A DNA stretch of 64,000 nt from Haberlea rhodopensis. Its lineage: Eukaryota; Streptophyta; Magnoliopsida; Lamiales; Gesneriaceae. Of the stretch, positions 11,224 through 21,629 are shown piece after piece. Within the stretch, counting starts at the first letter, position 1. Each line of letters starts with the position of its first letter. Both the position numbers and the translations under genes were made by a program. The stretch lies in NCBI GenBank assembly GCA_907163345.1, contig CAJQUN010000023.1:7822598-7886597 (forward strand), given 5' to 3'. The notes below the pieces were generated by a model that was not told where the DNA came from, did no database searches, and saw only the letters and a program-made list of their open reading frames with translations.

Positions 11224-13930
11224 TCAAATAGGTTCCTTACAAGTCTTCCTATTATGTCCGTATTTTTTACACCGACTACAACGCAACTGTCGAATGTTTT
11301 CATCTTTGGATCTAATTCTCCTCTTCTTTGGACGACCCGGTTGCCTTTTTGTTTGTGGTGGTAAAATATCCGTGACAATCTGAGCAAAATCATCACTTGA
11401 ACGTCCTGGAATCGGAATTATAACTCCTTCATAGCAACTCTTATAAGTACGAACATGGAAATATACATCAACAACTTCATCTATGGCCATCTTGTTCCTC
11501 CTAAATACAGCAATCGCATGAGGACATGGGAATCCATCAAGCTGCCACTGATAGCAAGTACACGTACGAATATCAAGGCGCACAGTAACTGAAGGATATG
11601 AAAACACCTCAAAACAACAGTCAGTAGACATCTTCACATTCCATGCACGACCTTGATTTTCGTAAAAAGACCATTTCTTTTCCATCTTCGCGCACAGAAC
11701 CCCACTCCATCGTGCAGCCATTGATCTCCTATCATAAAACCAGCTCATCAGCTTAACCCTGATACAATCCACCATGTGAGTAATAGGCAGACCCCTTGCC
11801 TCTAATATCCACGAATTGAAAGACTCTGCTGCATTTGAATACATCTCTCCATATCGCATGCCGCATGAGTAAGCATTTGTCCATTTCTCCAAAGATAGAC
11901 CCTGTAAAAACCCTTCTACAATTGAACCACCTTCTCGTTTCAAAAGCAAGCTTCTCTGTGAAAATAGCCACCGTCGGCGAATATGCACACTCATCCAACA
12001 AGTAACACATCCTTTCCCGAAACTGGTTCGAAAAATGTTTGCCAGCATATCTTGCATTTCAAATGATAAAGACAAAAAAAAGTGTTTTGGAGAAGGTCCA
12101 AACACAACCGGTAAAGCCTCCATCAAACCAACATTCCGATCAGATATATAAACAATATCTCCACCATTATCTACAATCTTGCTCAAGCAAGATAGAAACC
12201 AACACCAATTATCAAAGTTCTCTGAGTCCACAACAGCAAAAGCCAGGGGGAACAACCCTACAATAAAATAATCAAAACATATAAAGCAAAAAATACAATT
12301 TATGTTATATGATGCACTTATATAACCTTTAGTGGTACATCTAGAGACGCCAAGTTCTATCGGTGCATGTAATATACATGCACCGATAAATTATCGGTGC
12401 ATGTATATTACATGCACCGATTCTCAGTTACATGCATATGTAATACTAAATGTTAGAGACGCCAAGTTCTCTCGGTGCATGTAATATTACATGCACCGGT
12501 AGACTAGCGGTGCATGTATAATACATGCACCGCATTCGATCCGATTAGTTAATATATCATGTAGCATTTTTTACGCACAAGTCTATCGGTGCATGTAATA
12601 TACATGCACCGACAGACTTCGATGCATGTAAAATCTCATTTACATTATAATCTTGTTGCATCTTACCTTGATTCCCATCCTTTGCAGTAGCTCACAGAAG
12701 TATGCCCTTGAAACGGGATTTCAAAAAAGTTCCATCAATAAATAACATAGGGTGACAAAATTTAAAACCATCCATACAAGCACGAAATGACACAAACAAA
12801 CGGATGAATCGGTTACAGTCGTCAACTTCAAGCTCTACAAAACTCCCAACATTAGTCGTCTTCACCGCATCGATGTACCACTTCAACTCCTTGAAAGACT
12901 CATCATAATTTCCAAAAGCAGTAGACCTAGCCTTCTCCACACTTCTCCATGCCTTAATGTATGTTATATCCAACCCATAATCTTTTTTCATTAAATCCAT
13001 TACAGACCTAGCAGAAAAGTTTGGATTGGAACTGACTCGTTCGCAAATAATTTCTGATATTAAATGTGAAACAATCCTTTTTGATTTGTCTTTCATGACT
13101 CGTAGACCACACATGTGAATGTTGTTCAATTTCTTTATGAAGAAAGAACCATTTACACGTGAAATGTTGGCACTCACAAACCAGCCACACCCATCAACAT
13201 GCTTCCTAGAACATTCAGCAACTACTCTATCTTTATTATTTTTCACATAGTTGTAATCAAAACCAACCTCCATGGAATATTTACTCAACTCACTTCGAAA
13301 CTCTTCAACACCACCTCTAAATACTTGACCCACCCTACTAATAATTGATGACCATCCAGAACATAACAACAACTTCTCCTGGCCTTTAATATTGCATCTT
13401 CGATATTCTGAATCAAGTCCTAGACCTGATGGTGAACTGCAAATTTGTTTTGTCGATATATGTGCACCACTTGATTCTATTGATGCGTGTAAATCACGGG
13501 CAGAAATAGACTCTATAGGTGCATGTATATTGCGTATACCACTTGACTCTGTCAAAAAGTTTATACCACATGCAATTGTGTCTACCGGTGCATGTATGTC
13601 ACATGCACCTCTAGACACAATCGGTAAACTACCACCACCTTCATCAACAGACCTCAACAATGAAGCATTACAATCAACAACATGCACTGTCAACAAACAA
13701 CGATTGATCATCTTACACAACAAAAACATATTTCTCATATCAATCACATTACTCAAACAACAATTAGGGTGCCCATCGATTGAGTATTTGAAACAAAATT
13801 CATCGGCATTCATATCACACCACTTAGCAGATGCACAACCTATTAAATCAATGAATTCGAAAGCGAGATTAACATTCAAAACCAGTGTTTCCTCTCTAAA
13901 TTTCAAAAGAATCATGATTTCATTATCCAT
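11224..13930 (-). CDS. MULE transposase (two exons, one in-frame stop)
   Basis: Exon 1 runs 13930-12667 and exon 2 12257-11224. The splice (CAAG/GTAAGA to TTGTAG/GG) joins in frame to give NQGLFPLAFAVVDSEN. In order there is an N-terminal PB1-like domain (about residues 1-90), a low-complexity segment derived from palindromes (about 105-165), the MuDR domain with C...CGW...HMCGL (about 200-285), the catalytic core with IDGTFLKSRFKG and the next acidic site ISDRN, a SWIM zinc finger CTCYQWQLDGFPCPHAIAVF, and a C-terminal CCHC knuckle RCSRCKKYGHNRKTC. A TGA at 12694-12692 interrupts the conserved stretch between GILL and ATAKDGN, 25 nt before the donor. Otherwise about 765 residues are open, so the copy is one mutation from intact. 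It acts on MULE ends in the nucleus. Confidence 0.85.
12258..12666 (-). repeat. Transposase intron with five near-perfect palindromes
   Basis: Units at 12358-12388 (13-bp perfect arms, loop AATAT), 12393-12421 (12-bp arms), 12473-12498 (a perfect 26-bp palindrome with no loop), 12507-12533 (13-bp arms, 1-nt centre) and 12581-12617 (interrupted 16-bp arms). These are better preserved than those in the Ulp1-like gene. A short flanking phrase, GACGCCAAGTTCT, is repeated before the first and third. Confidence 0.92.
13430..13620 (-). repeat. Palindrome-derived segment inside transposase exon 1
   Basis: The palindrome family lies in coding sequence here without breaking the frame. Arms GTGTCTACCGGTGCATGT (13578-13595) and ACATGCACCTCTAGACAC (13601-13618) match at 16 of 18 positions. 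Degenerate units follow at about 13460-13550. On the minus strand they translate as repeated ACDIHAPVDT, IRNIHAPIES and ARDLHASIES phrases, between the PB1-like and MuDR domains, where family members have a variable linker. Confidence 0.85.
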
Positions 13931-14285
13931 CAGAATTAACGATAAAAATCTCAGGGAAATTTGATTTTTAACAGATCGAACAATCTAAAATCAGAAAGCG
14001 AATTAAAACACGATCGAAATCAGCTGCTCAATGAATTAGATGAAAAAATTTTGGGACAACGATAATCGTTATGTGAGAAAAATTAAAATTACGTTGTTGT
14101 TTATGATGGTTTTTATTTCTTGCAACATGGGTAATTTAGTAATAAAAATTGACCAGTTAGATTAGGTTTTAATAAATTGGACTTATGTGAAATAAGTTTT
14201 TTAAAAGGTATATTTAGTTGAAAAGTAAATATTTTGATAGATTTAGTTGAAACATATTTTGAAAAGTGGTACTGTAATTTCCTCT
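13931..14285. other. MULE right end, non-coding
   Basis: Upstream of the transposase start. AT-rich, with the word GGGTAATTTAGTAATAA (14129-14145) that mirrors ATTACTAAATTACCC near the left end. The outermost part reads GTACTGTAATTTCC (14269-14282), a typical MULE terminus when reversed (GGAAATTACAGTAC), but no matching left terminus was found. Confidence 0.4.
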
Positions 14286-14566
14286 ATAAAGATCCATACA
14301 GGGAATCGGCCCCCTGCGACTGAGCGTCATTTGAATACGAATCATTATTATTATTATCATCATCATAATTTGTTCCCCAGAAAAACAGATTCAGAAAGAG
14401 AACAGCAGATTCGAAAGCAGCACTCTTGAATGTGTATGCCTTGTTCTATCTATGCTGCAGGACTTCAAGAAGCACTGAAATGCCAATCCAATTTCAAATA
14501 TTGTGAATGTGTTTCTATTCATCCTTTCCGCTGTGTGATTCATGTACATGTGGTTTAATACTTTGA

Positions 14567-15128
14567 TTGTATTTATTCAAAAATGGTGTGGATGCAGATT
14601 CTGGAGGGAGGGTCCTTCTATTGTGGGAAATTGTGGCAAGATCACATGATGAGGATTATTTGGAAAAGGGGTTTGATTCGATTAGTTCTAACAGCTGGGA
14701 TTATATGGATGATGTTAATTCTCGCCGTTTTGCTGTTTCATGTTTGGTCTTGCCAGTCTTCTGTTGTTTTTTTTACTGGTAAATCACTTATCCTCTCTTC
14801 ACCTTTTTCCTCTGAAACTTTAAAGCATTGATCAGTTCTGCATATGTTTATCATATCTTCAGGTGCATTGTGGTTTAATGAAAGGTTGTGGTGCAGAAAT
14901 GGCTTTAAATGATGTCAAATATGTGAAGAAATGTAGATTTGTAGTTGCAACTGGCATCTTTGATGCTTATGATACGCCTCATCAGCCATCCAACATTAGT
15001 CAGCGATCACAGGGTCTATTTTGTTTTCTTATGGTGGTTGATGAAGTATCATTAAAGAAAGTGTTACGGTAAAAGAAGATATTGATGGAGGGCTATGGGT
15101 GGGCATTTGGCGGCTAATTCTTCTTAAG
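14567..15128 (+). pseudogene. DUF616 / MUCI70-like hexosyltransferase gene fragment
   Basis: Sequence after an acceptor at 14862 reads HCGLMKGCGAEMALNDVKY, then CRFVVATGIFDAYDTPHQPS, then RSQGLFCFLMVVDEVSLK. These are signature blocks of the plant DUF616 family (probable hexosyltransferase MUCI70, Golgi). After VSLK at about 15050 a small deletion shifts the frame; the next block (VTVKEDIDGG, LWVGIWRLILLK) continues in another frame to 15128 and then stops matching. An upstream open stretch (14590-14780) may be an earlier exon but I do not recognise it. The frame break and missing catalytic remainder make it a relic. A 20-bp phrase, TTAAGCAGGGTTCCACAG, is duplicated at 15124 and 15169. Confidence 0.75.
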
Positions 15129-15364
15129 CAGGGTTCCACAGTATGTAGCACCTAGCAGACTTCACCTATTAAGCAGGGTTCCACAGCATGTCCACTTTTT
15201 TTTTTTAGCAAGCATGTGTCCATTTCACTTTCTTGAAAAAATACACTTAATTTTCTTATTTATGTTGAATAAGTGGAGATGTATGCAGTAGCAAGCAAGG
15301 ATACTAAAGCTCCTTTCAGGTAAACAGAAAAAAAGAACTCTTTTAAGCTAATTAGTACAGTTGT

Positions 15365-15545
15365 GGCCAGGGGCGAAGCCACCCTATGGGCTAGTGTGGG
15401 CTCCAGCCCCATGCAAATTATAAATAAAAAAAATTAGTGTTAATTTTAGGAAATTTAGTTTTTTAGCTCTACGCTCTGAATCGTGATAGTCATTTAGCCC
15501 TACCTAGTCCGGCCAGCCCAGACATTTTTGAATGTTTACTACTTT
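15365..15545. repeat. Old dispersed-repeat fragment
   Basis: The phrase GGGGCGAAGCCACCCTATGG followed by a purine-rich tract and a region containing TAGCCC and CCGGCCAGCCC resembles a dispersed element found in many plant genomes. A weaker relative starts at about 25075 (GGGCGGAAGTACGTGTGGGC). The class is not certain. Confidence 0.35.
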
Positions 15546-15769
15546 TTACAATATTACGTCATAATTGAACTATTGAATTAAGTTAATAGAGTGGGCGACA
15601 CATACAAGATATACATGTATTGGGCCACAGAGTCTTACATGCACAGTAGCATATTACTTTAGTAGTATACAATTACCATCCTTTTACGTAGTTGATACTA
15701 TATTGAGAGAAATATGGTAGAAAGTCTTTACCATAAAAAAATTAGATAAATATTGCAACATAATTTTAA

Positions 15770-16809
15770 GGGATAATACATGATATGATCCCTCTTGCTT
15801 GCACTCATTCTCGATTGAGTCCATATTGTTTACATTGATCCGATTTAGTCCCTTTACTTTTTCTAATATATCACAAATCAGTCATAAACGTTGAATATAC
15901 TGTTAGAACTAATGGAAATGGGTTGAATCGGTCACTTAAAACTTCAGGGACCGAATTGAGAATTGATGCAAACATTAAGGACTGATCGGGTAATTTGATA
16001 TTGAATTATTTTTTTTTTTATAAATTAAATATTTTGCAAAAATTCTACTGTTTTTTGCTACATTTATCTGAAATATCTTCGAATATATATATATTATTAT
16101 ATGTTAACAAATTTCACTAGCTACTTTAATTTCATTCTTAAGTTGTTACTAACTGAATGCATTTTTAGCTTCTAACATCTGATTTCTATTTAATTTACTG
16201 ATAATAAATTCTAATTTATGGCCAATTATGTCAGTGATACAAAAAAATACATTGGAATTATTTATCCAAGCAATTTAATTTATCAAAAAAATATTTAATT
16301 TATCAAAATAAAATACTTGTTTTATAAATTGATGACACATCTGACAGACATAATTTAATGAAATCGAAAATATATATTGTTTAATAAATAAACTAGTCAT
16401 CGAAATATATTTTGTATATCAATATGCTATTGATTTTGTTTTGTTTGAGTGAAAAAATGGTTTTATGTAGAATTTAATATATTATATCATTATTTAAATC
16501 AAAAAATTTACAAAAAATTACCAAAATTATAAATAAAGTAACCATATTAATTATTAAAGAATTAAGTCACCCAATCTTTTTAAATTGCCCGAATCAGTCC
16601 CTAATGTTTGCGTCAAATCTCGATTCAGTCCCTGAAGTTTTAAGTGACCCGATTCAGTCCCTCTCCATTAGTTTTAACGGTGCATTTAATGTTTAAGACT
16701 GATTTGGGGCAAATAAGAAAACTAAAGGGATTAAATTGAGTCAGTGCAAATAATATGGACTAAATCGGGAATGAGTGCAAACAAGATGGACCATATTATG
16801 TATTATCCC
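15770..16809. mobile_element. Non-autonomous MULE with long terminal inverted repeats
   Basis: The ends GGGATAATACAT (15770) and its complement ATGTATTATCCC (16798-16809) open inverted repeats of about 230 bp (15770-15997 and 16575-16809) containing paired phrases such as GACTGAATCG and TTGCACTCATTC. A perfect 9-bp target duplication, TAATTTTAA, flanks it at 15761-15769 and 16810-16818, which is diagnostic of Mutator-type insertion. The AT-rich 580-bp centre has no coding capacity. Confidence 0.9.
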
Positions 16810-16880
16810 TAATTTTAATGATGTCAAATCTGGTTTTAGGATTTATTATTTGATTTTTAACATGAATAATGTCTATGCAG

Positions 16881-17064
16881 GGAAGGCAACAGTGATTACT
16901 ATCGGAGGACTTTTGGCTGGCGCAGTAGTGGGTTCAGCAGTTGAGAGTTGGTTGCAAGTTGACATCGTCCCATTTATCGGCATACAGCCATACACTCTCC
17001 GGCTGCTATTGTGAGTGAATTTATACTCTACTCACATCTTTTGGTCTCCTTGTACTTGAGATAG
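16881..17064 (+). pseudogene. Terminal exon of an unnamed membrane protein, frame broken
   Basis: After a good acceptor (CTATGCAG) the frame reads GKATVITIGGLLAGAVVGSA then ESWLQVDIVPFIGI. An 8-bp duplication-like insertion at about 16986-16993 shifts it, and the continuation is SPAAIVSEFILYSHLLVSLY with a stop at 17062-17064. A glycine-rich transmembrane segment followed by a hydrophobic tail looks like a plastid membrane protein, but I cannot name the family. The MULE at 15770-16809 lies 70 bp upstream, so it probably sits in the former intron. Confidence 0.55.
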
Positions 17065-17522
17065 GACGACACACAAATTGATGACGTATACCATGTATAG
17101 GGCATACTCTATCATGTTATGGTTGTAATTGTCATCTTTATTATACTCAGTTGCCTTGAAACTTTGGATGGCGCATAGACTACTGCTGAAAACGTAGTCC
17201 ACGCCATCATGGCTTCCTTTGTTGATATTGCTAGTTCCATGGAAAAAGATTGCAAACTTGCCATTCTTGTCTGCAAACATCGGTTCCGGGAGGAGAAATT
17301 ATTTTTTTTTTCTTCTTGACATGGGGACGGGGGATTTCAAAAAATTTGGGAAATACCCAGCCTCGAACCTGAGGCGTCCCATTTGGGAACAAATGGTGAC
17401 AACCAACCGGGAAAACCCATGAAATTATAGTTTAAACCTTTTCCAGCTCAAATATTACTTAATTTATACAAATCTGGTTCTTTGCCTAAGATTACCAGGA
17501 AATTAATTGCCATGATAATAAG
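17065..17522. other. No gene; short repeat shared with 25.75-25.95 kb
   Basis: The stretch 17310-17415 (CCTCGAACCTGAGGCGTCCC and AATGGTGACAACCAACCGGG) is related, in inverted orientation, to 25755-25850. It is a dispersed-repeat fragment. No coding signal is seen. Confidence 0.4.
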
Positions 17523-17842
17523 TAGGTGTTTGCAATTGCTTATGAAACTGCTTATCTGCTTTTCAGATAAAAAAAACAGTTTTTGGGTGTTTTATTTGTT
17601 TGCTTCTGCTATTGCTTCTCTAAAAATAAGCAGAAAAAAGCAGAAGTAGAGAAGCAGGTCATGACATGCTTTTGACTGCTTTAAGTTGTTTTGTGGCAAT
17701 TTCGTAATTAATTTAAGTTTATTAAGTTGTTTTTTTATTTAAATAACAAACACTCAATGCTTTTGCTTAAAATCAACTATTTCCAACTTTAAGCAAAAGC
17801 AATATAGAAGTGCTTTGAATAAGCAATCGCAAACACACCCTA
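17523..17842. repeat. hAT-like MITE
   Basis: The ends TAGGTGTTTGCAATTGCTTA and, in reverse, TAGGGTGTGTTTGCGATTGC are inverted repeats of the TAGGGTGTGTTTG type typical of plant hAT-derived MITEs. Internal inverted phrases (TGCTTCTCT, AGAGAAGCA) extend the foldback. A clear 8-bp target duplication was not found. Confidence 0.6.
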
Positions 17843-18305
17843 ACTCCTCAAGTTGTTTTACCTGTTCAAGGCACAAATATCACCACGTTGCCATAATCAA
17901 AACCAACAACGTATATGTTCTCAAAAAAAAAAAAATCAAATATCCATAATTCATGAGTACATATTTACTTTCCACTGCAAGCTGTTTTCATTGATCTTAA
18001 TAACTTAAACTTATCTCAAATAAGAGTCAATAAGGTCATTTAGCTTTGAGTTTCACAAGTATCTACAAGACGTAGAAAGAAAAGGAAATACAGGAGAATA
18101 GCAGAGGGTATAGACGACGACTGTCGATGATAAATCTGCTTCAAAACACACAAACTATAGTGAATGTCACCTTGAAGTTGGTTTTTCTTCCTGTTTCTCT
18201 TCGGCACCAAAATGATAATGAGTAGTAGTCTTCAATTAAAAAATACAGAGCACATTAAAGAATTCAAGGTTGCCACCCCCTTTTCTTTTAAGAAGCAGTT
18301 GACAG
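17843..18305. other. 3' flank of the PP2C gene
   Basis: AT-rich, no open frame worth calling. The part nearest 18305 is presumably the 3' UTR of the minus-strand PP2C gene. Confidence 0.4.
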
Positions 18306-20661
18306 TCAAGTGGAGCCAGTTTCCATGGCCACGGTAAATGGTGCAAGAGTGTTGGGAGGAAGATTGATGCCACCTCCTTTAATGGATATTTTTGGAGTCC
18401 TGACTGAACTAGCCCGGCTCACTAGATTTGAGTCGAGAAATACCACCACAACTGTGATGTCATCGTGGAAATGACGACGCACCCCACGATCGATTTTCTT
18501 CAGGTCTGAGTACCTCATCTCCCTCTTCTTTGCAGCCTCTTCCAATGCCGTTTTCACTAATCTTCTTGCAATGCCCTGCACAATTGACGTACAGAAAATT
18601 TGATAATTTTCTTGTCGTTGTTAGGTGATTTCAATTTTATTAAAGGGAATGCAACATGGAAATTTAATGCATAATCCCTTTTTGTTGTCATCGCGTAGAT
18701 ACTCTGTTTCCCTTACTTTGTCCCTATGCAGCCTCTAATTAATTTTTTGCCCCGTAACAAGACTTTACTATGGAACTTTTCTACATATTATTTTAATCTT
18801 TTCACACATTATCAAACACCATTATTCAATCAATCATGCCAAGAAACTTGTTATCAATAACAACAGCTACAGTCGGTGAGTAATCGGCACTAACAAGGGC
18901 CAAACCTAAGATTCACAACGTCATTTTTCTTGTCAGGTTATGATTGATGCTTGTGTAGAATCAATCTCTCATAAATTTATGAAAGCACAGAAAGACAATA
19001 AGACAACACTCAACCGTCCATGTATTAATTTCAACGTGAATAAGCATGTGTTGCACTATATTATGGTCCAAACAAGAAAGGCCAAATCGTCCGGGTGGGT
19101 TATCTTACACTGTGTGGATGATTTTTGACCAGATCAACGGCTTCTTGGTTGGTAAGATGCTCCCAAAGGCCATCTGAGGCAAATATGACGAACTGATCAT
19201 GAGGTAGTAACTGTTGCACAGTAATTGCTGGTTCTGCGCTTAAAATTGGTCTTTTAAAAGGTTCACGCAGACGAAATTTTTCATACAATGGCTCCCTGTT
19301 ATATTCAGCCTTTTTCAGATACACGTCTCCAATAGATCTTGAGATCTGCAAATTGACATATACAGACCAACTAAGAACTGACCAAGGTCAAATGCAACAG
19401 TAGCAAGCCCAAAGATAGACATCACATGCATCCGTATAGGTAGATAATTGACATGCAGAATGAATATTTAGAGATGATTTGCTGTCCGAAGCACAAATCC
19501 ACAAAAAAAATTAAATAAGTAAAAAGAACAAAATTTTGCAGGATTTACCAAAAAAAGAACACAAATTAAGGGAAAAACTTTGTTCAACCATGGAATCTTA
19601 AGTGTTGCGTCTCTTATTATTCATTGAGATACCTCTTTTAGATGCTAATAGTTCCGGTCATATCCCAGTAGTTCTGAGGAAAAGCCAACAAACTGAAGAT
19701 GTCAAATGAACAATAGCAAATGTGGTCCAAACCATTTCTTCACAATAGAAATGTACAACGGGAATCTGATTAAGAATTTTCCAATTCAAGAAGACGGTGG
19801 TTCCCATCATGAATTAATAGCCAACAGAAAAAGACAGCAGCACTGAATAAAAGTTTGAAGCAAAATGTGGTGAAAGGAACCAACCTGTATAACACCTTTC
19901 ACACGCCATACATTATGTTTTAGAACCACAATTTGTGAGTCATCAGGATGTAGAGACTGCAGCTCCTTTCTCACGGACTCATAACTCGCGTTGTGCTCTG
20001 TTGAGAGTTGAATGGCAAGTACTTCCCCTGTAGCTTCGACAAGTCTCCCCAAAACAGCACCAGAATCACCAAGACTGGCAATATAAAGAGTTCCACTGCA
20101 GATGATTCCAACAAGGCAGCAGGAGCCGACAGCTGCTATCTGGGGTGTCATGGGCCATTGCCTGCTGACAACTGAGAAAAAACCATCTTCCGTGGCTTGA
20201 AATGCCTTCCGAATAACCTCTACTGACATGGATTGATGTTCTGCAGTGAACCCTGGAAAATTCGATACATATAATAAGATAAAATTGGGTTTTTCAACTC
20301 ACCGCCAATCCACCTTAACTGAACGATTATCACATGACTTACTCTTCAGATGCTGGAAGAGGTGCTCGTTGATGAACCGAGAAGCCTCAGGACCGCCATG
20401 TCCATCATAAATTCCCACAAAAGTACCATATGGCCCTGAATCATTCAAGCTGAGACAACCAGATTCAAGTTGGGTCTGATCCTCAAGTAGATTATTTGCT
20501 TGAACTACAGCCATTGAAAAATCTCCACTAGAATGCTGCCCCGCGTCCTTATACCATAAAAGTCCATCTTGTCGACCACCGGAATCGGAACTTGTGTGAG
20601 CATATCGATCAGCCTTTGGCCGAAAACAGGCCCTCAATAATTTCAATAACACAGAAAACAT
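18306..20661 (-). CDS. Protein phosphatase 2C, clade-D-like (PP2C38/48 type)
   Basis: Four exons: 20661-20343, 20252-19885, 19345-19109, 18575-18306, with phases that fit and GT-AG borders (donor GTAAGT after HLK). The product is 397 residues. It is a Mg/Mn-dependent Ser/Thr phosphatase. Visible motifs are VGIYDGHGGPEASRFI (metal-binding Asp), GTLYIASLGDSGAVLGR, ISRSIGDVYLKKAEYNREP, FVIFASDGLWEHLTNQEAV and RRHFHDDITVVVVFLD; all the expected metal ligands are present. The first exon begins with a hydrophobic, basic N-terminus (MFSVLLKLLRACFRPK) as in Arabidopsis clade D enzymes, known to act at the plasma membrane on H+-ATPases and on immune kinases. One oddity: GDSGAV where most members have GDSRAV. 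No stops or frameshifts; the gene looks functional. Confidence 0.93.
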
Positions 20662-21300
20662 CCCTCATCTCATCTGAACCACCATCAAATTATCAGCATC
20701 CAATAAGCACTGACGCTAACTTTTTCCGAGATTAACCTCGATTCAAATCCCTCGCCTACAAGCACAAATTACGAGCACTTAGAGGGTAGCACAACACAAA
20801 ACAAAAAGATTTGAATATGAACGGACATTAACAATCTAACAAATTGGAAAGTAAGATAAATGCTCTATGATCACCAACTTTAAGCCCGATTCTGTTGAGA
20901 ATTGCTATAAGGAAACTAATAATTCCAAGTTAACATAGATCTTATATTAATAATCCAGAAAACCCAGGAGCCTAACGGTGTCAACAAAATTCAGCTCCAA
21001 GGGAAAAGAGGGAGGGGAAGGTTCCGAAAGCAAAAGCGGTTAAAATCAACTAATTTCTCGGACCATTTTTGGTCAGCCGGTTTGAAATTCTAGAAGGTTC
21101 AAATTCCAAAATAGCAGAGAAAAATAAAAAAAACCAATCTTGAAATCCTGAAAGCCACCAACAGCATCAATTATATTGACAAGTTCTTTCGAATAGAACA
21201 ATACACAAGATTAAGATATGCAAAAGAAGTTACCTTTACAGTTGATTGGGAAAAAAGATCTGACAGTGAGAGGATTTAGTGCTTTAGATCATCAAATCAA
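20662..21300 (-). promoter_or_regulatory. PP2C 5' leader and upstream region
   Basis: Upstream of the PP2C start codon. A plausible splice acceptor-like tract and a T/C-rich stretch (complement of 21290-21370) suggest a leader intron and transcription start near 21250-21300, but no TATA box is decisive. Inferred from position only. Confidence 0.3.
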
Positions 21301-21629
21301 AGGGACAAAAGGAAAAAAATTGAAGTGGGTTTTTTTTTTTTTTGAAGGTAAGTTTGTTTTTTTTAGGTTCTCTTTTTCAAGCAGAACAAGGTGGTGAGTG
21401 CAAAGTGATGATGGATTCATGGAAGAGTAAAAAATGCAAAAAACCCAATATCTACAGAGAGAAACTAAATAAACATATTTAAAACGAGCTTTAAATAATT
21501 TTTTATATTTAGATAAATCTTTTAAATGTTTACAAAAATAGGAAATTATGGGTTACAAAAAATTTAGAAATTAGATGCCATATTTAGTTCTATATACGGT
21601 GCATTTTCGTAAAAAAAAACTGAAAACTT

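Larger units (their letters stand above)
4909..14285. mobile_element. Mutator-like element (MULE) carrying a Ulp1-like protease gene and a transposase
   Basis: One unit holds a plus-strand Ulp1-like gene (5355-10853) and a convergent minus-strand MULE transposase (13930-11224). That pairing is the known signature of the Kaonashi/KIU and CUMULE-type plant MULEs, which often lack long TIRs. I see no long terminal inverted repeat. There is a short shared inverted motif, ATTACTAAATTACCC, at 5121-5135 and in reverse at 14129-14143, next to TAAGTCC-like words on both sides. A sequence very like the left end (4960-5320) occurs again, inverted, at 35600-36000, which marks it as an element end. Boundaries are therefore approximate: left between about 4909 and 5030, right between about 14150 and 14285. 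Palindromic repeats fill its non-coding parts. Confidence 0.75.

Noticed and set aside
12039..12266. Plus-strand frame opposite transposase exon 2
   Set aside because: Antisense shadow with no domain.
13392..13964. 190-codon plus-strand frame opposite the transposase
   Set aside because: It is the antisense shadow of exon 1; the minus strand has the conserved domains and valid splice sites.
4909..14285. Classical long TIRs and 9-bp duplication for the large MULE
   Set aside because: The right end reads GGAAATTACAGTAC when reversed, but no partner was found on the left; only a 15-bp inverted word is shared.
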